64,000 nt of DNA from Streptomyces scabiei 87.22 (GTDB taxonomy: Bacteria > Actinomycetota > Actinomycetes > Streptomycetales > Streptomycetaceae), in the NCBI RefSeq assembly GCF_000091305.1, contig NC_013929.1:5084001-5148000 (forward strand). The letters are read 5' to 3'. Each line of letters begins with the position of its first letter. Position 1 is the first letter of the stretch. The translations under genes were made by a program, and so were the position numbers. Positions 7,526 to 14,582 of this stretch are shown one piece after another. The notes under the pieces are model-generated. The model was not told where the DNA came from. It worked only from the letters and a program-made list of their open reading frames with translations, and searched no databases.

Positions 7526-8718
7526 TCGGCGCTCGCCTCCGTCCGGCCGGTGGCGGCCCGGCCGGCACCCCCCGCGTCGGCGGCGGCGTCCGCCCGGTCG
7601 TCGTCGGTCACCTGCCACCAGGGCAGCTCGCGGACGACTGGCTTGTCGGACACCTTTTCCTCGCTCCATTCGGGCGCCGGCACGTTGGTCGTACGGGACC
7701 GGAGCTGGATCCGCTCGATCACGGCGCCGGGCTCGCCGGCCCCCTCGCGGTCGAGGCGCATCACCACGATCCGGCGCACATAGCGCTGGGAGAGATCGCC
7801 GCGCGAGGTGGTCGCGCGGTTCTCGGCGTCGTGCGTGGAGACGTAGAAGTCCCAGGCCCGGCGCAGTTCGTTCTGCTGGGTGTGGCTCGGCACCGGGTTC
7901 CCGTCGATCGCGGCGCCGTCCAGCGCGGACAGGTCGAACCAGCCGGTCTGACGTCTCTCACCATCGGCGGTACGGACCTCCGCGCGCGCCTGCACGGCGA
8001 TGTTCTGCTGCAGCGGGTTCGGCGCGAACAGCTTCCAGTTCTGCTCGAACTCCGGATACACCCATTCGTCCACCGCCCGACCGTGCTGCTTCGTCAACGT
8101 GTTCGAGGGCGCGATATGGAGGAACACCAGCCCGAGATGGACGCAGGTCACCACCCCCACGACCGCGAGCACCAGCGCCACGGCTATCTGGTACGGCAGG
8201 GTCAGCGCGGCGATACCGGCCGCGGGCCGCGCCGGCCCGCCCGTCCGCTCGGGGCGCGGCCAGGGCGAGGAAACCCCCGACGCGTCCGGCGAGGAGCCCG
8301 CCGCCGAACCGAGCGCCGGGTCCTCGGCCAGGGGGGTCACCGGGTCGGCCGTCGCGTCCGCCGACGCGGCCGAACCCGGAGAAGAGGCCCGCCCGGGGTT
8401 CGCGGCCACGGGCCCGGCAAGCTCCGCGCTCCTGGGCGCGGCGGGGTCCGAGGCCAACGGCGGCGCGGGGTCCGCGGCCATAGGCGGGGCGGGGTCCGCG
8501 GCCAACGGCGGCGCGGGGTCCGCCGTCGGGGCAGGGTCCGCCGTCGGCTCAGGGTCCGGGGTCAGCGGCGGGGCAGGCTCCCCGGCGCTGGACGGCGCCG
8601 GGTCCGGGGCCTGCCGCGCATCCCGCGGGACACGCGGTCCCTTTTCGCTCGCGGAGTCGGAGCCCTCGGGCTCGTCCGGCCCCCGCCGGGCGTTCGAGAC
8701 CTCGTCGTTCGCGTCCAT
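7522..8718 (-). CDS. DUF5819 membrane-anchored protein with Pro/Ala-repeat N-terminus
   Basis: A 398-residue protein of two parts. Residues about 40-165 are a Pro/Ala/Asp-rich low-complexity region built on an 8-residue repeat (DPAPPLAA-like). A hydrophobic segment (LPYQIAVALVLAVVGVVTC, about residue 200) follows, then an extracytoplasmic DUF5819 domain with VYPEFEQNWKLFAPNPL. The W-x-LF-x-P-x-P pattern resembles SdpA-type proteins that pair with HTTM/SdpB proteins, and an HTTM gene follows directly with an ATGA overlap. The ATG at 8718 has GGAG upstream; a GTG at 8754 is possible. No biochemical function is known; the Sdp comparison is inference. Confidence 0.75.
   Translation of the reverse strand: MDANDEVSNARRGPDEPEGSDSASEKGPRVPRDARQAPDPAPSSAGEPAPPLTPDPEPTADPAPTADPAPPLAADPAPPMAADPAPPLASDPAAPRSAELAGPVAANPGRASSPGSAASADATADPVTPLAEDPALGSAAGSSPDASGVSSPWPRPERTGGPARPAAGIAALTLPYQIAVALVLAVVGVVTCVHLGLVFLHIAPSNTLTKQHGRAVDEWVYPEFEQNWKLFAPNPLQQNIAVQARAEVRTADGERRQTGWFDLSALDGAAIDGNPVPSHTQQNELRRAWDFYVSTHDAENRATTSRGDLSQRYVRRIVVMRLDREGAGEPGAVIERIQLRSRTTNVPAPEWSEEKVSDKPVVRELPWWQVTDDDRADAAADAGGAGRAATGRTEASAE
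8437..8540. repeat. Intragenic 24-bp minisatellite in the DUF5819 gene
   Basis: About four copies of a 24-bp GC-rich unit centred on GCGGGGTCCGCGGCC, encoding the 8-residue Asp-Pro-Ala-Pro-Pro repeat on the minus strand. The unit keeps the reading frame, so copy-number change would lengthen or shorten the linker without a frameshift. Edges are approximate. Confidence 0.65.
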
Positions 8719-8847
8719 TGCGCCCCGCTCCCCGATTCCCACGACCCGGTCCACTTCCCCACCGGAACTTACTCAGCCACGCCCGTCCGGCACACCCCGA
8801 TGGTCACAACAGTCACATCGTCACACCGCTCGCACGGCACCCCGAGG

Positions 8848-8856
8848 TTATCCACA
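8848..8856 (+). promoter_or_regulatory. Isolated DnaA box (TTATCCACA)
   Basis: Exact TTATCCACA in the 270-bp divergent region between the DUF5819 operon and the acyl-CoA dehydrogenase gene, about 80 bp upstream of the KstR-like operator. Confidence 0.45.
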
Positions 8857-8934
8857 GCGGGGGACACCTTACGGCGCGGTGCGTGCCGTGCCCGAGGCCC
8901 GGCCATCCCCCGGCCCCACGCCATTCCCCTCTTC

Positions 8935-8948
8935 TAGAACCTGTTCTA
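8935..8948. promoter_or_regulatory. KstR-type palindromic operator upstream of acyl-CoA dehydrogenase
   Basis: TAGAAC-CT-GTTCTA is a perfect 6-2-6 palindrome and fits the mycobacterial KstR consensus TNNAACNNGTTNNA. It lies 41 bp upstream of the acyl-CoA dehydrogenase start, in a promoter position. KstR is a TetR repressor of sterol and lipid catabolism; the gene encoding such a regulator is not in this window. Confidence 0.6.
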
Positions 8949-8988
8949 TCTTGACGCCCTGTCATCGGCGGCACGGAAGGGCGGAACC

Positions 8989-10230
8989 GTGGACTTCACC
9001 TTCACCGAGGAGCAGCAGGCGGCGGCCGAGGCGGCGAGGGCGGTGTTCTCCGGGGTCGCACCGGACGCCGTACCGAGTCCGTCGCTCGTTCCGGGAGCCG
9101 TGGCCGACGACTTCGACCGGGCCCTGTGGGCGAAGCTCGCCGACGCGGACCTCCTCAGCCTGTTGCTCGACCCCGCGTACGGCGGGTCGGGCCTCGATCC
9201 CGTCGCGCTCTGCCTGGTGCTGCGCGAATCGGCGAAGGTGCTGGCCAGGGGGCCGCTGCTGGAGAGCAGTGCCGCCGCCGTGGCCGTGCAGGCACACGGG
9301 AGCCAGGAGCTGAAGGCGGATCTGCTCGCCCGCGTCGGCCGCGGGGAGGTCGTCCTCACCGTCGCCGCGCACGGCCTGACCGGTCACGACCCCGCCGAAC
9401 TCGCCGTGACCGCACGGCGGGACCCCGATGGCTCCTGGATCCTGGACGGCGTGCAGACGGCGGTGCCCTGGGCACAGCAGGCGGACTTCGTCGTCGTCCC
9501 CGCGACGCCCTCGCCGGAGTCGGTCATCGGCCTCTCCACCGACGAGACCTCGGACGGGATCTGCGACGAGACCTCCGACGGGACTGCCCATGAGACCGGC
9601 CGGGGTCCTGCCGCCGCGGACGGCCGGGCCGTACTCGCCCTCGTTCCCCGCGCCCACGCGGGGGTGACGCTCGCCGAGCAGATCTCCACGCACGGCGAAC
9701 GGCTGGCGGAACTGCGCCTGGAGTCCGTCCGGATCCCCGCGCGGGACGTCATCGACGCGGAGGGGGCGTGGGAACGGCTGCGGGAGCTGCTGACCACCGG
9801 GACGTGCGCGCTGGCACTCGGCCTGGGCGAGGCCGTCCTCGGCATGACCAGCGAATACGCCGGAAAACGCGAGCAGTTCGGCTTCCCGATCGCCACGTTC
9901 CAGGCCGTCGCCGTACAGGCCGCCGACCGCTTCATCGACCTGCGCGCGATGGAGGCGACGCTGTGGCAGGCCGCCTGGCGGATCACCTCCGGAGCGGCAG
10001 GCGCGCTGCCCGCCGCCGGAGACGTCTCGGTGGCCAAGATCTGGGCCGCGGAGGGCGTGCGACGGGTCGTGCAGACCGCACAGCATCTGCACGGGGGCTT
10101 CGGCGCGGACGTCGACTACCCCCTGCACCGCTATCACGCCTGGGCCAAGCACCTGGAACTCTCGCTCGGTCCCGCGGCGGCCCACGAAGAGGCGCTGGGG
10201 GACCTTCTGGCGGCGCACCCGCTGGGCTGA
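8989..10230 (+). CDS. Acyl-CoA dehydrogenase family protein (FadE type)
   Basis: A 413-residue flavoprotein-fold acyl-CoA dehydrogenase. It begins MDFTFTEEQQAAAEAARAVF and carries the YGGSGLDPVALCLVLRESAK helix, the middle beta domain (VLTVAAHGLTGHDPAELAVT) and a C-terminal helical domain (KREQFGFPIATFQAVAVQAAD, then LHGGFGADVDYPLHRYHAW). The usual catalytic glutamate segment (RDA...EGT) is not obvious at the C-terminus. Together with the KstR-like operator, this recalls one subunit of the heteromeric steroid side-chain FadE pairs, but no partner is adjacent. The GTG at 8989 follows GGAAGGGCGG. An insert rich in Asp/Glu/Thr (TDETSDGICDETSDGTAHE) near residue 185 is unusual for the family. Confidence 0.85.
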   Translation: MDFTFTEEQQAAAEAARAVFSGVAPDAVPSPSLVPGAVADDFDRALWAKLADADLLSLLLDPAYGGSGLDPVALCLVLRESAKVLARGPLLESSAAAVAVQAHGSQELKADLLARVGRGEVVLTVAAHGLTGHDPAELAVTARRDPDGSWILDGVQTAVPWAQQADFVVVPATPSPESVIGLSTDETSDGICDETSDGTAHETGRGPAAADGRAVLALVPRAHAGVTLAEQISTHGERLAELRLESVRIPARDVIDAEGAWERLRELLTTGTCALALGLGEAVLGMTSEYAGKREQFGFPIATFQAVAVQAADRFIDLRAMEATLWQAAWRITSGAAGALPAAGDVSVAKIWAAEGVRRVVQTAQHLHGGFGADVDYPLHRYHAWAKHLELSLGPAAAHEEALGDLLAAHPLG

Positions 10231-10319
10231 GTACCCGCGCACGCCACGCCCCGGGGCGCGCACGCTCCTCCGCGCGCCCCACCCGCACCCGGCGCCGCCG
10301 CCTTCCCCGGCTCCGGCAC

Positions 10320-10343
10320 CTGTAGGGAACGGGTTCCCTACAG
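10320..10343. terminator. Bidirectional terminator-like hairpin between convergent genes
   Basis: Perfect 11-bp inverted repeat (CTGTAGGGAAC / GTTCCCTACAG) with a 2-nt centre, overlapping the stop codon of the rhodanese gene and 89 bp after the acyl-CoA dehydrogenase stop. Its position between convergent genes suggests termination. Confidence 0.6.
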
Positions 10344-10685
10344 AACGAACCCCGCCCCGCCCTTGCCGTCCACCACCGGACGGCCCGCGGCCGCCCAGAG
10401 CTGCATGCCGCCGTCCACGTTCACGGCATCGATGCCCTGCTGGACGAGATACATGGTGACCTGCGCCGAACGACCGCCCGAGCGGCAGATCACATGGACC
10501 CTGCCATCCTGCGGAGCCGCCTCGGTCACCTCGCCGTAGCGCGCCACGAACTCACTGATGGGGACGTGCAGTGCCCCTTCGGCATGACCCGCCTGCCATT
10601 CGTCGTCCTCCCGCACGTCCAGCAGGAAGTCGTCGTCCTTGAGGTCTCCGACCTCGACCGTGGGCACACCAGCTCCGAGATGCAT
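10338..10685 (-). CDS. Single-domain rhodanese-like sulfurtransferase
   Basis: A 115-residue protein that is one rhodanese domain: VEVGDLKDDDFLLDVREDDEW, GHAEGALHVPISEF and the active-site loop ICRSGGRSAQ with catalytic Cys, then GMQLWAAAGRPVV. Such proteins carry sulfane sulfur as a cysteine persulfide in the cytoplasm. ATG start at 10685. It is 30 bp downstream of the J-domain gene on the same strand and may be cotranscribed. Confidence 0.9.
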   Translation of the reverse strand: MHLGAGVPTVEVGDLKDDDFLLDVREDDEWQAGHAEGALHVPISEFVARYGEVTEAAPQDGRVHVICRSGGRSAQVTMYLVQQGIDAVNVDGGMQLWAAAGRPVVDGKGGAGFVL

Positions 10686-10715
10686 GCGTACGACGCTACC
10701 CGACCGGGCCCCGGG

Positions 10716-11639
10716 CTACTCGTCCCGGGCGAGCAGCCCCGCCAGCTCGCTCTCCCGCTGTTCGACCTCCGCCAGCAACTGGTCGGCGATCTCGTCGAGC
10801 AGCCGGTCGGGGTCCTGCGGCGCGAGGCGGAGCATCGACCCGATGGCACCCTCCTCCAGCTCCCGGGCGACGAAGGAGAGCATCTCCTTGCGCTGGGCGA
10901 GCCATTCGAGCCGGGCGTACAGCTCCTCGGCCCGGCTCGGCCTGCGCTCCTCCGGCACGGGCCCGGTCGCCCACTCCTCGGACAGCTCCCGCAGCAGCAC
11001 CTCGTCACCGCGCCCGTACGCCGCGTTCACACGGGCGATGAACTCGTCCCGCCGCGCCCGCTCCTTGTCGTCCTGGGCCAGATCCGGGTGGGCCTTGCGG
11101 ACCAGCTCCCGGTAGAGCCGGCGAGCCTCGTCGCTCGGGCGCACCCGCTCCGGGGACCGTACGGGCTGATCGGTGAGCATGGCCGCGGCCTCGGGGAAGA
11201 TGCCCTCCGAGTCCATCCAGCCGTGGAACAGCTCCTCCACACCCGGCATGGGCATGACCCGGGCCCGAGCCTCCTGGGCCTTGCGCAGGTCCTCGGGGTC
11301 GCCGGTGCGCGCGGCCTTCGCCTCCGCGATCCGGGCGTCCAGCTCGTCGAGCCGCGCGTACACGGGGCCGAGCTTCTGGTGGTGCAGCCGGGAGAAGTTC
11401 TCGACCTCGACCCGGAAGGTCTCGACGGCGATCTCGTACTCGATCAGCGCCTGCTCGGCCGCCCGCACGGCCCGCTCCAACCGCTCCTCGGGCCGCCCCG
11501 AGCCACCACTCCCGCCGGACGCCGTGCCCTCGGTTCCCTCGGTCGGTACCGCGCCTTCGACGGGCTCGGTGGCCTCATCGGGCCGCCCGGGCTCGGTGGG
11601 GCGCTCGGACGGTGTCTGCTCGGCTTCCGGGGTCGTCAC
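10716..11639 (-). CDS. J-domain-containing protein
   Basis: A 307-residue soluble protein. An acidic Thr/Glu/Pro-rich head (residues 1-50) is followed by a coiled-coil-like helix (ERLERAVRAAEQALIEYEIAVET), and a J-like domain with the invariant HPD at residues 184-186 (RKAHPDLAQDDKERARRDEFIARVNAAYG). A second helical stretch closes the protein (AEELYARLEWLAQRKEML). The HPD tripeptide is what stimulates DnaK ATPase, so a role as an Hsp70 co-chaperone is likely, but the client is unknown and there is no dnaK nearby. ATG at 11639. Confidence 0.75.
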   Translation of the reverse strand: MTTPEAEQTPSERPTEPGRPDEATEPVEGAVPTEGTEGTASGGSGGSGRPEERLERAVRAAEQALIEYEIAVETFRVEVENFSRLHHQKLGPVYARLDELDARIAEAKAARTGDPEDLRKAQEARARVMPMPGVEELFHGWMDSEGIFPEAAAMLTDQPVRSPERVRPSDEARRLYRELVRKAHPDLAQDDKERARRDEFIARVNAAYGRGDEVLLRELSEEWATGPVPEERRPSRAEELYARLEWLAQRKEMLSFVARELEEGAIGSMLRLAPQDPDRLLDEIADQLLAEVEQRESELAGLLARDE

Positions 11640-11774
11640 CCGACCCAGCCTAGGCCACGGTTCCGACCCCTGGCGAAAGCCGCCGGAGACCGGCGGCGGA
11701 GGGACGACCTCGCGTCGTCCAGCCGCCCGCTCGGCGTGGCCCGGGATGCCCGGAGGCCCCTCGCCGGCCTCCCC

Positions 11775-13229
11775 TCAGACCCCCATCTCGGCCGCGACCC
11801 GTCCCGCCCGCACCGCCGTCACCAGGTCCGCGTGGTCCGCCTCCGTTCTGTCCGCGTAGGTCACGGCGAACGTGGCCACGGCCTCGTCGAGTTCGTCGTT
11901 CTTGCCGCAGTAGCCGGAGACGAGGCGGGGGTCGGCGCTGTGGGAGTGGGCGCGGGCGAGAAGGGCGCCGGTCATACGGCCGTAGTCGTCGACCTGGTCG
12001 GCGGCCAGCGCGGCGGGGTCGACACTGCCCTTGCGGTTGCGGAACTGGCGTACCTGGAAGGGCAGTCCGTCGACCGTCGTCCAGCCCAGCAGCATGTCGC
12101 TGACGACCTGCATGCGCTTCTGGCCGCAGACCACCCGACGGCCCTCGTGGTCCACCTCCGGCACCTCGAAACCGGCCGTGGCCAGGTGCGGCTCCAGCGC
12201 CGAGGGGCGGGCCTCCTTCACCTGGAGGACGAGCGGCTCCCCCCGGTGGTCCAGGAGCAGCACGACGTAGGAGCGGGTGCCCACACTGCCGGTGCCGACC
12301 ACCCGGAACGCCACGTCCTGGACCGCGTACCGGGCCAGCAGCGGATGGCGGTCCTCCGACAGCGTGGTCAGGTACTGCTCCAAGGACGTGGCCACGGCGA
12401 CCGCCTCCTCGTCCTGCACGCGGCGCAGCACCGGCGGGGCGTCCACGAAGTGGCGGCCGCCGCCCTCCACCGCCCGGGTCGCCTTGGCCGCGAAACGTCC
12501 GCTGGTGTTGGCGCGCGCCTTCTCCGAGACCCGCTCCAGCGTGCCCAGCAGGTCGTGCGCGTCGGCGTGCGAGACCAGTTCCTCGTCGGCGATGGCGTTC
12601 CACGCGTCGAGCGCCGGGAGCTTGGCGAGCAGCCTCATCGTGCGCCGGTAGGCACCCGTCGCGTCGTACGCCGCCTTGCGGCAGATGTCCTCGTCGGCGC
12701 CCGCCTCACGGCCGGCGAGCACCAGGGAGGCGGCGAGGCGTTTGAGGTCCCACTCCCAGGGACCGTGCACGGTCTCGTCGAAGTCGTTGAGGTCCATGAC
12801 CAGACCGCCGCGGGCGTCCCCGTACAGACCGAAGTTGGCCGCATGGGCGTCGCCGCAGAGCTGGGCGCCGATGCCGGTCATGGGCGTACGGGCGAGGTCG
12901 TACGCCATGAGGCCGGCGGAGCCGCGCAGGAACGCGAAGGGGGTGGCCGCCATCCTGCCGACCCTTATCGGGGTGAGGCCGGCGATCCGGCCGCGGTTGG
13001 ACTCCTCCACCGCGGACACCGCGTCCGGCCGGTCGGTGGTGAGCGTCAGGTCGGCGTGCGCGCTGCGGGGCACCCGCGTGCGCAGCGCCTTGCCCTCGTC
13101 CTTGGGCGACCCCACCGAGGGCCACCGAGCGAACCCCGCGACTCCCGGCACCCGTGCGGCGGCCGACGGCGACGCCGCCCCCGCGTCGGCCACCGGCACT
13201 GCCCCTGCCGTCGTCCCGGCCTCGGTCAT
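11775..13229 (-). CDS. DUF2252 family protein
   Basis: A 484-residue cytoplasmic protein of the DUF2252 family, whose fold resembles aminoglycoside phosphotransferases/atypical kinases. Visible conserved blocks are FAFLRGSAGLMAYDL, CGDAHAANFGLYGD, VMDLNDFDETVHGPWEWDLKRL and VGTGSVGTRSYVVLL; the GDAH and NDFD elements parallel the phosphotransferase catalytic and metal-binding loops. GGAGG lies upstream of the ATG at 13229, with an in-frame GTG one codon earlier. It is transcribed alone. Substrate and biological role are unknown. Confidence 0.85.
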   Translation of the reverse strand: MTEAGTTAGAVPVADAGAASPSAAARVPGVAGFARWPSVGSPKDEGKALRTRVPRSAHADLTLTTDRPDAVSAVEESNRGRIAGLTPIRVGRMAATPFAFLRGSAGLMAYDLARTPMTGIGAQLCGDAHAANFGLYGDARGGLVMDLNDFDETVHGPWEWDLKRLAASLVLAGREAGADEDICRKAAYDATGAYRRTMRLLAKLPALDAWNAIADEELVSHADAHDLLGTLERVSEKARANTSGRFAAKATRAVEGGGRHFVDAPPVLRRVQDEEAVAVATSLEQYLTTLSEDRHPLLARYAVQDVAFRVVGTGSVGTRSYVVLLLDHRGEPLVLQVKEARPSALEPHLATAGFEVPEVDHEGRRVVCGQKRMQVVSDMLLGWTTVDGLPFQVRQFRNRKGSVDPAALAADQVDDYGRMTGALLARAHSHSADPRLVSGYCGKNDELDEAVATFAVTYADRTEADHADLVTAVRAGRVAAEMGV

Positions 13230-13388
13230 CACGACCGCCTCCCCCGTACACGTCCAGACGCGAACATCAACTCGTGCTGACGTTACAGCCGGTGGCCGAA
13301 ACGCGTCAGAGCCTGTGGAAAACTCTGCGTCCCACCCGCCCGCACCAGCGGAAAGCCGAGCGCCCCACCCGCTGCCGGGCGGTCCGGC

Positions 13389-13763
13389 CTAGGGCTGTTC
13401 CGCCCCCGCACAGGGCCAACTCGGGGACAGATGGCTCTTGGACCAGTTCCTGAGTTCCCGCAGCGCCGGATCCAGTGCCGCCCCGGCCTCGGTCAGCCGG
13501 TACGTGACGCGCAGGGGCGGGCCGTCGTCGACCTCGCGCACCACCAGCCCGGCCGCGCCGAGTTCGGTGAGCCGGTCGGAGAGCATCCGCTCGCTGATGC
13601 CGGGAATCGCCCTGCGCAGGTCGGCGAAGTGCGCGGGATGCGGCATCAGGACGGCCACGATCAAACCCGTCCAGCGTTTTCCGAGCAGGGCGAACACACG
13701 GGTGATGCCTTCGTCGACCTGCTGGCACGGCCCGGCGCCATGGATGCCCTGCTGCTCCGCCAT
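13389..13763 (-). CDS. HxlR family winged-helix regulator
   Basis: A 124-residue HxlR-type repressor or activator: RVFALLGKRWTGLIVAVLM, HFADLRRAIPGISERMLSDRLTELGAAGLVVREV and VTYRLTEAGAALDPALREL form the winged helix that fills almost the whole protein. These regulators sense reactive electrophiles or oxidants, often through cysteine. It is divergent from the azoreductase gene across a 103-bp AT-rich spacer, the common arrangement for a regulator and its target. Two cysteines (near residues 13 and 119) are candidates for redox sensing. Confidence 0.9.
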   Translation of the reverse strand: MAEQQGIHGAGPCQQVDEGITRVFALLGKRWTGLIVAVLMPHPAHFADLRRAIPGISERMLSDRLTELGAAGLVVREVDDGPPLRVTYRLTEAGAALDPALRELRNWSKSHLSPSWPCAGAEQP

Positions 13764-13866
13764 GAGAACAAGAGTACTGGTCCGGAGTTCGGGGATGAAA
13801 AAAAGTAAGTGACTGTGTTATTCATAGTTGAGTACGAAAACGAAGCCACTTCTTCGGGAGCTCCCC

Positions 13867-14520
13867 ATGGCCACGCTGCTGCACCTGGATTCGTCCGTGT
13901 TTCCCGTCGGCGCCTCGTCATCGCGTGCGGTGACGGAGGCCTTCCGCACGGCATGGCAGGACCAGCATCCGGACGGCACGGTCGTCTATCGCGACCTGCA
14001 CGCCGATCCCGTTCCGCACATCGGCGCCGACGCGCACACCGCCGGTTTCGCCGACCCGGCCACGCACACCCCCGAGCAGGCCGCCGCCTTCGCCGAGCGG
14101 GAGAAGCTCATCGTGGAGCTGGAGCAGGCGGACGCGGTCCTGATCGGCGCGCCCATGTACAACTTCTCGATCCCGTCGACCCTCAAGGCGTGGCTGGACA
14201 ACGTCGTCCTCATCGGCCGCACCGCCATGACCGAGGACTCGAAGATCAAGGGCACCCCGGTCACGGTCGTCGCCAGCCGGGGCGGTTCCTACGCTCCGGG
14301 CACCCCTCGCGAACCTCTGGAGTACGTGCAGAACTACCTGACGGCGGTCCTGTCCGAAGCCCTCGGGCTGGAGGTCGACTTCATCGTCCCGGAGCTCACG
14401 ATGGCCCCGCACAACCCCGCGATGAGCGAGCTGATCCCCCTCTCGGAGGCGTCCCGCGCGAAGGCCTTCGACGACGCGGTCGTCAAGGCCAAGAACCTGG
14501 CCGCGCGGCTCGCCGCGTAG
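13867..14520 (+). CDS. azoR: FMN-dependent NADH-azoreductase
   Basis: A 217-residue flavodoxin-fold quinone/azo reductase. MATLLHLDSSVFPVGASSSRAVTE supplies the FMN phosphate loop, GAPMYNFSIPSTLKAWLDNV is the classic AzoR signature, and VASRGGSYAPGTPREPLEYV the second flavin-contact loop. It reduces quinones and azo dyes with NADH. The ATG at 13867 has GGGAG upstream. The divergent HxlR gene makes inducible detoxification of electrophilic quinones the likely job. Confidence 0.9.
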   Translation: MATLLHLDSSVFPVGASSSRAVTEAFRTAWQDQHPDGTVVYRDLHADPVPHIGADAHTAGFADPATHTPEQAAAFAEREKLIVELEQADAVLIGAPMYNFSIPSTLKAWLDNVVLIGRTAMTEDSKIKGTPVTVVASRGGSYAPGTPREPLEYVQNYLTAVLSEALGLEVDFIVPELTMAPHNPAMSELIPLSEASRAKAFDDAVVKAKNLAARLAA

Positions 14521-14542
14521 CCCGCGCGCGCCGGCACGCGCG

Positions 14543-14576
14543 GGGCGGCCTCTCCCGTCCCCGGGAGCGGCCGCCC
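14543..14576. terminator. Bidirectional terminator between azoR and the GH127 gene
   Basis: Hairpin with GGGCGGCC/GGCCGCCC outer stem, one mismatch, and CTCCCG/CGGGAG inner stem around a 4-nt loop, lying between two convergent genes. Confidence 0.6.
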
Positions 14577-14582
14577 GTGCCG

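Noticed and set aside
8718..8754. Earlier GTG start for the DUF5819 protein
   Set aside because: No better ribosome site than the ATG at 8718; kept only as an alternative.
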